Program-made: the position numbers and the translations under genes
DNA from: Capsicum annuum
Lineage: Eukaryota > Streptophyta > Magnoliopsida > Solanales > Solanaceae
Direction of reading: 5' to 3'
Assembly (NCBI RefSeq): GCF_002878395.1
Contig: NW_025861591.1
Span: forward strand, 134,486-198,485
DNA length: 64,000 nucleotides
The notes under the pieces: model-generated
The model's database searches: none
What the model was told of the DNA's origin: nothing
What the model saw: only the letters and a program-made list of their open reading frames with translations
Shown: positions 35,867 to 47,730 of the stretch, one piece after another
How the letters are laid out: the number at the start of each line of letters is the position of its first letter
Numbering within the stretch: the first letter of the stretch is position 1

Positions 35867-37486
35867 TATAATACCCAGAAGTTTCCTAACTTTATTTTTG
35901 TCCCATGAATGTCAAGTTCCAGCTTCTAAAGAATGATGTTTATTCCATCGGGAATCTTCAAGATTTTTGCTTTTTGTCATGTGGGAAATTCAATAATCTT
36001 TCTATCTATATAAAATTCACCTAAATTCGATAACCAGGTTAGAAGTTATGACTATTTCAAGTTTCCACCATAAAACAGTGCCATATTAGTCAGTGGCAGG
36101 CTGCAGCACAGGAGAAAATGCCAATATTCAAATTCAGTAGGGGTCCACAATAGTGGAACATCACTCTAAACTTCTAGGTCGCAAATAAAGAAGCTATGCT
36201 ATGGCTCCGCATTGTACCATCACAAATTTCACAGTTTTCAAATTCCACTGACACGGCGAGATAGGTTAGAGTACCACCAGGGGTCCAGTTTAGGAAAATT
36301 TTACTATAACTAAAAGACGCATCTAGGTTTATAAATGTCAATTTTCCACCCTTATTTAATCCATTAAACAAGATATTCAGCTATTTGGAACCAAAAATAC
36401 ACTAGTTTCTTTCAACAAGCTAGCGTTTCATTTGGGGATTCAATTTCAAGAAAGTCTCTTCATCAATCTTCGCTAAATCAAGAACTAAGGCATGTCATGT
36501 GTTGATTCATCGGTCTGTATCACCCAAGAAGCTCAAGAATCTCTTTTAAAAATCTATGATTCGGGTATTTGTGAATGTTCATGATTCAAATTGAATTGAA
36601 ATTCATATTCATGATGTTATGTGGTCTTGGTTCATGTATTAAATTACTTATTCCAATGAGTGACCCCATTATGAGATGATTTGCAAAATAATCATAATAA
36701 ACACCCTTCAATTTAAATGTTGATTGAAGAATCCTTAATTATTTCACGTGTCGATGATTGTATAACAAAAGCGTGCTCTCTACATGTTTGAACAAATTCC
36801 TATGTGAACGAAAAATGCCATACTGGTATGATGTTATAAAATTCACATTCATGTATAAGTTATGTATATCAAGTTCTTGATGAAATATCTTAGACAATCG
36901 ATTATATATTGTTGATGTTAGTCATGTATTTTAGAATGCCATGCCTTGCAAGTTTCATTCCATCGCGTCCTTGGGGTGCTTGTACTAAAAAATATATAGT
37001 TGTGTGCCTAGCTTTAGTTTTATGTTTTCTCAATATCCAAAGTTGAGCCATGATATATAGAACTCAGTTACTCATGTGACCCAGGAAAGCTCAGTCAAGT
37101 TTCCCTTCTTTTGGAATTCATGTCGTGCGAGTGGGTATGAGCTCCAATTAAACTCTTTGTCTAATCCATGTTTCTCTTTTGATTGTAGAATATGCCTTCA
37201 AAGAGGACTAAGGAAAGAGGAATGGTAGACCAGCCAGAACCCCAGCCCGTCTAGCCAGATCCTCTAGATAAACACATCTCCCACACTTTGTTCAGAGTAG
37301 CTTTCACCACCGTAGTTCATTCTGTGGAAGCCAAAATTGAATGCCCAGCTGTTGTTTTGGCCAATCCAGTGGCCAATACTGCTGCTGCCAGGAATTTTGA
37401 TTTCACCTGAATGAACCCTCTATCTTTTACTAGGTCTTGGTCAGATGAGGACCCCAGGAGTTTCTTGATCAGGTGTAGAAAGTTGT
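35867..37486 (+). mobile_element. Array unit 15: short (S) class
   Basis: The LTR part runs 35867 to about 37096, then the S-class junction (GAAAGCTCAGT|CAAGTTTCCC). It is the partner of unit 11 and shares ACCATCACAAATTTCA and related variants, but lacks the 37-bp insertion. There is no PBS. Confidence 0.85.
37192..37486 (+). pseudogene. gag: Truncated gag, unit 15
   Basis: ATG at 37192 with Ser at codon 3 and TAG at codon 21, as in unit 11. A TGA lies near codon 73 in place of the Arg of the FTRMN segment. The rest of the frame is open to the LTR boundary at 37487. Confidence 0.82.
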
Positions 37487-40400
37487 TGTACTACCCAGAA
37501 GTTTCCTAACTATATTTTTTTTGTCCCAAGAATATCAAGTTCTATCTTCTAAATTGAATGATGTTTATTCCATTTGGAATTGTAAAGATTTTCACTTTTT
37601 GTCATGTGGATAATTCAATAAGCTTTCCATTAATGTAAAATTCACCTAAATTCGATAACCGTGTAAGAAGTTATAACTATTTCAAGTTCCCATCGTAAAA
37701 CAGTTCCATATTAGTCAGTGGCGCCCCGTGCCTTAGGAAAAAATGGCAATTGTCAAATTCCAGCAGAGTCCGTGATAGTGGCAGAACATTCTAAACTTCT
37801 AGGTTGCAAATGAAGTGGAAATGCGATGGCTCTTCATTGTGCCATCCGTCAATTTTCCACTAGTCAAATTTCAGTGACACGGTGTGATAGCGCCAGGGGT
37901 CCAGTTCGGGAAATTTTAGTGAAATTAAAAGACGCATACAGGGTTAAAAATGTCAATTTCTCACCCTTATTTTATCCCTTTAACACGAGATTCAGCTATT
38001 TAGAACCCTAAATATACTAGTTTCTCTCAATTTTCTCTCAAGAACAAGCTAGGGTTTCATTTGGGGATTCAATTTCAAGAAAGTCTCTCTGTCAATCTTT
38101 TCTAAATCAAGAACTAAGGTATGTCAAGTGTTAATTCATGGGTCTCTCTCACCCAAGAAACTCAAGAATCTCTTTTCAATATTCAAGATTTGGGTCTTTG
38201 TGAATGTTCATGATTCAAATTGAATTGAAATTCATGTTCATGATGTTCTGTGGTCTTGGTTCATGTTTTAAATTACATATTCCAATGATTACCACAAGTA
38301 AGTGATTATTTGCATAATAATCATGCTAAAACCCCTTCAATTTACAAGTTGTTTGATGTATTCTTGATTATTTTATGTGTTGATGATTGTATAACTAAAG
38401 CATGCTCTCCACATGTTTGATCAAATGCCTGTGTGAATGAAAAATGCCATACTGGTATGATATTATGAAATCCACATTCATGTATAAGTTATGTATCTTA
38501 AATGTTTGAAGAAATGTCTTAGTCAATGGATTATATATTTTTGATGTTAGTCATGTATTCAAGAATGTCATGTATTGTCAGTTTCCTTTCATCGAGTCCT
38601 AGGGTAACCTGTACCCAAGAAAAATATAGCTTTATGCCTAGCTTTAGTGTCATATTTTCATGATATCCTCTGTCAAGCCATGATCCATAGAATTCAGTCA
38701 GTCATGTGACTCAAAAAAGCTCAGTAATTCAGTAATCTCAGTACAATTCTGTCAATCAATGGAACTCTGTTAATTCAATACAGTTTATTTAAGTATTCCA
38801 TGTTTAACATCTATTTAGATGGTAGTTGAAATTAGCATCGAGTGAATCCAAGGATTGGAACATACACTATCAGATTCGGGTGTGATTCTTAGAAGTCATC
38901 CTTGTATTCTAGAATTATGTAGCCAGCATAGGTTGAGACATCAACATTGTTAGATGAGGGTTGATGAGGTTGATAAGCACTGTAATATATGGGGCCCACC
39001 ATTCTCTTTTGGGGACACTTTCCAATGAAGGTCACTCATATCTTGTCCTTACTAGTGGTGCAGTATTGACAACCTTCAAATTGGAGATATAGATTGGACC
39101 CCAACTTAGCCATAATAGCGTATTAGGGGCATATCGGCTATATAACTACTTCCCACAGATTTAGTTATAGAATTAGGACTGTTAGCTATAGTTATTCAGT
39201 ATCACTAATAAAACTTAGATAGTTCTACAGAATTCACGAATGTCACATATAGTGTACTCTGATACAGTACGGAACTCAGCTAGTTCTATCACATTCAGGA
39301 CTATCACATATAGTCAATCATGCTAACAGTTATAAATAAAGCATGCTTTACACATATTTGAACAAATGCCTATGTGAATGCAAAATGCCATATGGTATGA
39401 TAATATGAAATAAAAATTCATGTATAAGTTATGTATGTCAAGTGTTTGCTGAAATGTCTTAGTTATTTGATGTCATATTATTGATGTTAGTCATGTATTC
39501 AATAATGTCATGCCTTGTCAGTTTCCTTCCATCGATTCCTGGGGATACTTCTACGCAAAAAAAATGTATTTGTGTGCCTTGCTTTAGTGTCAAGTTTTCA
39601 TGATATCCTCAATAAAGCCATGATCCATAAAACTCAGTCAGTCATGTGACTCAGGAAATATCAGTAATACAGTAATCTTAATACTATTCCATCAGTAAAT
39701 AGAACTCAATTAATTCAGTCCAGTTTAGATCAGTAATCCATGTTAAATATTTATTCAGATAGGTGTAAAATTTAGCACCGTGTGAACCCAAGGATGGGAA
39801 CACAAACTGTCAGATGAGGGTGTGATCCTTAGAAGTCATATTTGCACTATAGAACTATGTAGCAAACATAGGTTGAGACATCAACACTGTAATAGGTTGA
39901 GACATCAACACTGTAATATGTGGGTTGATAAGGTGGATAAGCACTGTCAGATGAGGGACTCACTATTCTCTTTTGGGGACACTATCAGGTGAGGATCTGT
40001 CACAGATTATCCTTACCAGTGGCGCGGCATTGACACCCTTCCAATTGGGGTTACAGATTGAACCTTAACTCATCCATAATGGCGAATTAGAGGCATGTCG
40101 GTTAGATAACTACTTCCAATAGTTTCAGTTATAGAATCAAGACTATCAGATACAGTCATTCAGTCTCAGTAATAGAACGCAGATAGTTCTACAAAATTTA
40201 AGACTGTCAGATATAGTCAACTCATATAGAGTATGGAACTCAACTACTTCTATCAAATTCAGGACTGTCAGATATAGTCAATCATGCTATCAGTTATATT
40301 AGTCATTAGAATTCAGTTATCAGAGATTAGTTATAAGTAAATTCATGTTGTCATAATTTCAGATATATTTACTAAGTAATCATACATGTATTCTCGCATT

Positions 40401-41476
40401 CATATTATTCAGTTAGCCAGTATTGTTCATGCATATGAACCCTATGCATTTAGCCAACCTGCCTTGTATACCAGTATATTTAAAGTAGTGATGCATTTGT
40501 GTTATGGTGTCTTATACCATTGGTTCAGAAGAATGAGCTACAGAACATCAGTAGCATTCCCATCTCAGTAGATAGACTTGGCAGTTAGTCCTCATCTCTC
40601 GAGGACATAATCATTTATTTATAATCTCATTAATTAATTTATTAGTCGGAGTTAGTTAGGGACATGTCCCATCAACTCCGCATTCAGACAGTTTAGTTAG
40701 TTAAAGGCTTTCCAAACTATCATTTTTAGACTATCATGTTATTTCAGTTTTGTTTTGGGTATTTCATACCCCATTCAGATGATATATCTTTATTAGTTAC
40801 CTTACAGTTTTGAACCTTATGGCCTTTTAGTTTATATTTTCAAAATCATACAGTATATTATGTAGTATACAGGTACAGATATCATTCATAGGTTAGCTTG
40901 TGGTCTCTCACGGTCATGAGCACTATGTAGAATTTCGGGCACCAGATCTGGGTGTTACAAACATGGTATCATAGCCTAAGGTTCAATTGAGTCCTAGGAA
41001 TTCTGATAGCCGCATCTAGTAGAATCTTAAGCATGGGTGTGTAGCGCGCCACACTTATGGATAGGAGGATGCGAGGTGTTTTAGGAAAAGTGTCCCTTCT
41101 TTCATTATTAATGTCGTGCGAGTAAGTACGTGCTCCAATAAAACTCTCTGTCTAATCCATGTTTCTCTTCCGTTTGTAGAATATGCCTCCAAAAAGGACT
41201 AAGGGTAGAAGAATCGTAGACCATCTAGAACCCCAACCCGTCAAGCCAAATCCTCAGGACAAATATATCTCCCACGGTATGTTCAGAGCAGCATTCACCA
41301 AGTAGTTCATTCTGTGGCAACCCAAAATAAATGCCCAGCTGTTGTTTCGGCTAATATAGTGGCCAATACTACTACTGCTAGGATTTGGGATTTCACCCGA
41401 ATGAATCCTCCATTGTTTACTAGGTCTAACTCAGATGAGGACCCTAAGAATTTCTTGATCAGGTGTAGAAAGTTAC
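37487..41476 (+). mobile_element. Array unit 16: full-length class with internal LTR duplication
   Basis: LTR 37487-40959, interior 40960-41476. At about 39335 the sequence jumps from the ATGCTAACAGTTAT block back to AAATAAAGCATGCTTTAC, repeating about 0.94 kb of LTR (matching 38392-39334). This accounts for the 3.99 kb unit. A 24-bp direct duplication (GGTTGAGACATCAACACTGT) lies near 39868-39915. The PBS at 40964-40975 is TGGTATCATAGC. Confidence 0.86.
41183..41476 (+). pseudogene. gag: Truncated gag, unit 16
   Basis: ATG at 41183 after the acceptor-like CGTTTGTAG. Codon 21 is AAG, a sense codon. The frame is then broken by a small deletion in the FTTVVHS segment (ACCAAGTAG). It ends at the LTR boundary at 41477. 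Confidence 0.8.
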
Positions 41477-43401
41477 TATAATACCCCGTAGTTTCCTAAC
41501 TAAATTTTTTGTCCCAAGAATTTTAAGTGCTAGATTCTAAATTTAATGATGTTTATTATATGAGGAATTTTCAAAATTTTCACTTTTGTCAATATGGGAA
41601 ATTCAATAATCTTTCCATCGATATGAAATTCACCTAAATCCGACAACCGGGTAGAAGTTATGACTATTCAAGTTCACATCATAAAACAGCACCATATTAG
41701 TTAGTGGCGCACTGTGCCACAGAAGAAAATGGCAATAGTCAAATTCCAGTAAGGGTCTGCAATAGAGGCACATTACTCTAAATTTCTAGGTCGCAAATAA
41801 AGTGGCAATACGATGGCTCCGCATTGTTCCATCACTTAATTTCCCAATTTTCAACTTCTAGTGACACGACGTGATTGCGTAGAGTCGCACCAGGGGTCCA
41901 GTTCAAGAAATTTTTACTAAAATTAAAAGACGCATCCAGGGTTAAAAAGGTCAATTTACCACCCCTATTTTATCCATTTAACACGAGATTCAGCTATTTG
42001 GAACCCAAAATATATTAGTTTTTCTAAATTTTCTCTGAAAAACAATCTAGGGTTTCATTGGGGATTCAATTTCAAAATGTCTCATCGTCAATCTTCGCTA
42101 AATCAAGAACTAAGGCATGTCATGTGGTGATTCATGGGTCTCTCTCACCCATGATGCTCAACAATCTCTTTTCAAAATCCAAGATTTGGTTATTTGTGAA
42201 TGTTCATGATTCAAATTGAATTGATATTCATGTTCATGATGATGCGTGGTCTTGGTTCATGTTTTAAATTACATATTCAAATGATTGAACCTATAATCTG
42301 ATGATTTTCTTAATAATCATGATAAACCCTCTTCAATTTACAAGTTGATTGATGTATCCTTGGTTAATACATGTGTTGATGGTTGTATAACTAAGGCATG
42401 CTCTCCACATATTCGAATAAATGCCCATGTGAATAAAAAAATCCATACTGGTATGATATTATGAAATCCCCTTTCATGTATAAGTTATGTACGTCAAGTG
42501 TTTGATGTTTGTCTTAGTCAATGGAATATATATTGTTGGTGTTAGTCAAGTATTCAAGAATTTCATGCCTTGTTACTTTCCTTTCATCGAGTCTTTGTGG
42601 TACTTGTACCAAAAAAAATATAGTTGTGTGCCTTGCTTTAGTGTCATATTTTCACGATATCCTTAGTCAAGCCATGATCCATAGAACTCAGTCGGTCATA
42701 TGACTCAAGAAAGCTCAATAATACATTAATCTCAAAACTATTCTGGCAGTCAATGGATCTTAGTTAATTCAGTCCAATTTAGTTCAGTAATCCTTGATTA
42801 GTGTCTATTCAGATGGGAGTTAAAATTAGCACCGAGTGAACCCAAAGATGGAAAGCACACTGTCAGAAGAGGGTGTGATTCTTAGAACTCATCCTTGCAT
42901 TCTAGAACTATGTAGCCAGCATAGGTTGATACATCAACAGTGTCATATGATGGTTGATGAGATGGATAAGCACTGTCAGGTGAGGGCCCCACCATTCTAT
43001 TATAGGAAAATTGTCAGATGACGGTCAGTCACAGCTTGTCCTTACTAGTGGCTCGTTATTGACAACCTTCTAATTGGGGTTACAGATTGGACCCCAACTC
43101 AGCCATAATAGTGTATTAGGGGCATGTTGGTTAGATAACTACTTCCCAAAGTTTTAGTTATCGAATTAGGACTTTCAGATATAGTCATTCAGTCTCTAAA
43201 GAGGACTAAAGAAAGTGGAATGGTTGACCAGCCAGTACCCCAGCCAATCTAGATAGATCCTCTAGACAAACACATCTCCCACACTGAGTTTAGAGCAGCT
43301 TTCACCTCCGTAGTTCATTCTTTGGCAGCCCAAAATGAATGCCCAGTTGTTGTTTTGGCCAATCAAGTGGCTAATACTGCTACTGCCAGGATTTGAGATT
43401 T
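41477..43401 (+). mobile_element. Array unit 17: right end of the array before the reverse element
   Basis: LTR 41477 to about 43195, then a jump from TCATTCAGT directly to the gag start region (CTCTAAAGAGGACTAAAG). The rest of the LTR, the PBS and the leader are deleted. The gag part runs about 43196-43401 and stops at GCCAGGATTTG, where the minus-strand LTR begins. Confidence 0.83.
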
Positions 43402-46400
43402 TCAGAATCGGAATGCTACATGGTGCTTATAACCCCAAAGGACAACAAGCTAAACCATGACTGATATTTGTACCTGTAATCTGCAATATATGGTGCAATA
43501 ATGCAAAAAATAGGAATAATAGGCCATAAGGTTCAACTGAATAAAATATCTGACAAAAGTAATGTCCATATGGGTGGAAAATTCCCAAAAGCAATTGAAG
43601 TTTGAATTAAATCTGAAATAAATCGGAAAGCCTCTAAATAATATTTGAGTAAGAAGTTGAAGGAATATGTCTCCAACAAACTCCGTCTAGCAAAATTGAA
43701 CTAAAATTATAAATGAAATAAAATAATTTCTTTCTTCAATAGATGAGGTATCACTTCAACTCTACCACTGGAATGCTACTACGGATCTGGAACACGTGTC
43801 TCCTAACCTATGGTGTTACATAAGAGCAAACACCATAGCATAAATGCGTCAGTACGCCTGAATGTACTGAGTATACAAGGAAGGTAGGCTTAATGCAAAG
43901 GGTTATATGCATGAAAAATACTGACTAATATGAACGTGAGAATACATACATACATAAGCAACTAACTCTGAACTCATGGTGATACTGGCAATTAAGTTTG
44001 AATACTGATGACATAACTTTACTGATATTGAGATACTGAATAGATGAATAACAATTTTTGATCGTTCAAATTATGAAGAACTGGTCTAATTGACTGTGTC
44101 TAATAGTCCTGAAAATGAATACTAATAACATAAACTATGACAACTGACATAACAGATATAACTGTGATGATTGACAAGACCGATATAACTGATACTGAGC
44201 AACTGTATTTAACAGTCTGAGTTCTGATGGAACTATCTGAGTTTCGTGCTATATGGAGTAACTGTATTTGTGATCTATCCTATATAGCAGGTGATCTTCA
44301 AATCTGGTGATTATGATACTTATTAAGTACAGTAGAGATCAGTCCTGTCTAATAGGGGATCTTGAAGTCTATAAATAATGATAAGGATTGACTGTCTCTA
44401 ACAGTACTGAATATGTACTACTAAAATGATTTGACTATATCTGACAGTCCTGAATTTGTAACTGAAATTGTAGGATATATTCATCTAACCGACATGCCTC
44501 ATGCTAAGCTGACTGGGGTCCAATCTTTGCCCTGACTGAAAGGGTGTCAGTACCGCGCCACCAATAAAGACAACTATTGTGGAGTCAATCCTAATCTAGT
44601 GGGTGACTCCTTGGATCAGTCCTATACATATAAATGTGCTAACGGGTTACCCCTGAGTATGCCATTCCTATCTAATGGGTGACATCTCGTACCTACGCTG
44701 GCTACGTAGATATGGAACTTAGGGATTTCTTATAAGGATCTCCATCCTTTTTAGAGGTTGACTTCCCATCCCTAGGCTCACTCGGTGTTGAATCCTACTC
44801 CCATCTGCAAGACACTACACTGGATAACTGAGCTAAACTAAATAACTAAACTAAACTGATTAGCTGAACTCATATTGATTAACTGAACTAATACTAGTGG
44901 TATTATTTAGCAGAGCTAAACTGGGTGTACTAAGTTCCCTTGACAAAAGGAACGTACTGAGTTCTGAGGACTGAATGAGAGTACTGAAATTACTCAGATC
45001 TCTAGGAATACTGCTGTTACTAAGATCACTGAGATTACTAAGTACTGAGGATACTAAACTACTAAGACTGCTGAGATTTTTGTATTTTCCTAAGTCACAT
45101 AACTAACTGAATTTTATAGAGCTTGGCTTAACTAAGAGCATCATGATCACATGACATGGTACTAGGCACACAGCTATATTATTTCGGGTACAAGTACCCC
45201 TAGGACTCGATGGAAGGAAACTGACACACATGACTAACTTGATCATAAGAATATAGTCTACAATTCCTAATATCATAAGTAAGGGATTTCATACTACACT
45301 TGGTTCTCAACATCTTATACATGGTAGGGGATGCACACAACATGTATATACTCATATTGCTTCAATTATCATGCTCATTCCATATCACAACAATAACACA
45401 CAATAATAGAGTGGAGTTCATGTGGAATCATAAAGAATAAAACATAGGCTTGTCATTTATGCACTATTAAGTCATTAAAAATAGATTCTATCATTCTTGG
45501 CATTTTATCAAATGCCTTACATGCACAACTTTGGGCATAGGTGTACTTATTAATTTGACAATCCGAATCCATCCAAAATTCAGGGGTTTCAACTAACATA
45601 CTCACATGCTTCATGAAAAACACATCAAGATGAAAACTTGAATCCAAACAACAATCATCAACATGAATATAGTCATAAAAAACAATAAAATCATAATTTG
45701 TCATTTAAAACATGATTCTTGAGTTCCATAGATGAAAGGGATCCATGGATGAACTCTACGCATACCTGACTGAGGGTTCTTGACATTTTTGAACTTGAAT
45801 GGTTTGACATCTTTTGATTTTTGAATAGTATTGGGTCTTGTTCTTAGGGATTAAATTTTGAGAGAAATCCTAGTTTTTGTTTGTGGAATAAAAATGAGCA
45901 AAATAGCTGAATTCAGACTAATCTGGGTATGTAGGCTAGTGGTAAGTGAGCAAACTACCCCTGTTAAAATGACCTAAAAATAAACTAAACGTGCCATTTG
46001 ATGGTCCATCAGACACTTGACGGTCCACCACTTAGCCCGTCAGACGTGGACCAAAAATGGGGTTCACTGGATAAGCGTCAATGGCCTGGATGATAGTCTG
46101 TCATAACTTGATGGTCCACCAACTCGTCTGTCAGTCCTTATACAGTACGTAGATCAATTGCATTAGCTGTGATGTTCCAAGTGGTGGTCCATCACTTATG
46201 TGGTGGTCTTTCACTTATGTGGCGGTCCGTCAACTTGGCCGTCATACCTGGGAGTTTCTGATAGTTCTAAGTAAAACATTCATAACTACCTCGTTTGACG
46301 TCAGATTATGACAAAATTGGTACCGTTGGAAAACTAACTCAATTTCCCATATGATAGAAAGTAAAAATCTCAAAAATACCACATATACAAAGATAGGTTT

Positions 46401-46511
46401 GCATTTAAAAATAGGTCCTAGCATCCTTTTGATGATTTCTAGTTGGGAATAAGGCATGGGTAATACAAAATATGGTGCTAATATTGGTTTGGAGTTTTTT
46501 GGGGTATTACA
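43402..46511 (-). mobile_element. 3' LTR of the reverse element
   Basis: The minus-strand LTR begins TGTAATACCCC at 46511. Its end near 43402 lacks the terminal complement seen in the sister LTR. It aligns along its length with 48967-52094, for example CATGACTGATAT, GGTGTCAGTACCG and the ACTGA-rich tract at about 44800-45130. A donor-like CAG|GTATGCG lies on the minus strand near 45765. It is noncoding; short open frames are chance. Confidence 0.85.
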
Positions 46512-46526
46512 ATATCTCCCCCTAGG
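46512..46526 (-). other. Polypurine tract of the reverse element
   Basis: Minus strand CCTAGGGGGAGATAT lies immediately upstream of the LTR start TGTAATACCCC at 46511. This is a typical plant gypsy polypurine tract, the plus-strand primer in reverse transcription. No equivalent is found before any LTR in the array. Confidence 0.85.
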
Positions 46527-47730
46527 GAACATTCATCTTCAAATAAGAATGACTGAGATAGAAGAAAAGATCATCGGAATTATGTACAATACATATACTA
46601 CTGAAATATGGTTTTGGGACTGACATGACTGATAAGCTGAATGCATTATACTGAATATTCATATCTGATGCATCAGTGACTGATTCATCAATGCACGATG
46701 GAGTGTTCTGTTGACCTGAGTTTCTCATAATAAGAATACATATTTGATGCATAATTTATGAGCTAAATCCATGCATATCTGATGCATCATTATACGACTG
46801 ACTTGATACATGAATGCATGATAGAAAGTACTGATAAGCTGATCACACATTTCTAACATGTGAATATATGACTGAACGGGGTCAGGAACATGTGGTTGAA
46901 CATGCAATGGTAAAGGTACCAAGTTTGAACTGAAAACTAAGCATGGAAATGAATACAAAGTTTAGTACTAAAATTTGAACATGGGAACGAGCAAGATCAA
47001 AGAAGACTATTACCTTGAACTAAAAATATCAATGAGTCTGAGATTAATCACTCAATATGCATGAGTGGAAACATACGAACATAACTGAGTCTAGAACGTG
47101 ATAAATGAACTAAATAGAATCTGGAATGCATGACATAGATAAAGTATCGTAACGTGGACTAAACTGAGCCATTGAGTAGATGGCTTACTGTTGATTTTTG
47201 GAGCTAGATGGTCAGCTCATAAGTAACACTTCCTCAAACATAGATTCATCAAAGAAAATGAAATATTTAAATCATGAAAGTTTGAGTGCTAAAGTATATC
47301 CCCCCCTTGGTACACTATGTCCCTTAAAGGATGCTGGACTGACGTTGCTGAGATATTGAGGAAGTTGAGGCGATTCATAAGGCATCTATGAACTAGATTA
47401 TAACTGAACCTTGGGAGTCTGGGACTAATGCATGATACGTTAACTTAACTGGACTTTCAACTACTAGGAGGTTCTACTTGGAATAGTTACTTTCCCTGAG
47501 ATCTTGGATAGCATGAATAGATGCAAGGATGAGGAAAAGAACTATTCAAATTTTACTGCTAGATTGCTAAACTGACTTGCTAGATTTACCAACTAACTCA
47601 TCCTGAAACATATGTCCAAATCAGAGAAAGAGATCTAAAAATTCATACCATGAACATGAAAGACTGGTAACATAAAGTCTATTCTAATGCTGACCACTCT
47701 TGGTGACTTGATTATGCAAATCTTTACCCC
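46527..47730 (-). mobile_element. Noncoding interior of the reverse element
   Basis: This stretch lies between the gag remnant and the polypurine tract, where pol would be in an autonomous element. I find no catalytic motif in any frame. It contains repeated CATGCAT/ATGCAT-type words and two similar segments of the form ATATCTGATGCATCA (near 46661 and 46776). It looks like unrelated filler sequence, as in large retrotransposon derivatives. Confidence 0.65.

Larger units (their letters stand above)
811..43401 (+). repeat. Head-to-tail tandem array of LTR-plus-truncated-gag units
   Basis: About 18 units lie in one orientation. Unit starts (LTR 5' ends) are at 2560, 5513, 8408, 11427, 14365, 16701, 17675, 20663, 23697, 26026, 28987, 30658, 31244, 32854, 35867, 37487 and 41477. 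The spacings are about 2.9-3.0 kb for full units and about 1.6 kb for short units; exceptions are explained by internal deletions or duplications. Each full unit is an LTR (TG...CA with 12-bp complementary ends TGTAACACCCCG and CGGGGTGTTACA), a PBS, a leader and 98 codons of gag, then directly the next LTR. LTRs alternate with one fixed internal segment, so this is a tandem repeat, not a cluster of independent insertions. No polypurine tract, pol or target-site duplication is seen between units. Confidence 0.92.

Noticed and set aside
811..43401. Centromere identity of the array
   Set aside because: Kilobase LTR-derived satellites occur at some Solanaceae centromeres, but sequence alone cannot show CENH3 binding. 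I keep it as a test and not as a claim.
811..43401. CRISPR-like or phage-type repeat array
   Set aside because: The repeats are kilobases long, imperfect, and contain LTR signals. The DNA is clearly eukaryotic.
45453..45704. Minus-strand open frame of 83 codons
   Set aside because: It lies within the 3' LTR of the reverse element, and the matching position in the sister LTR (about 51040-51290) does not keep the frame.
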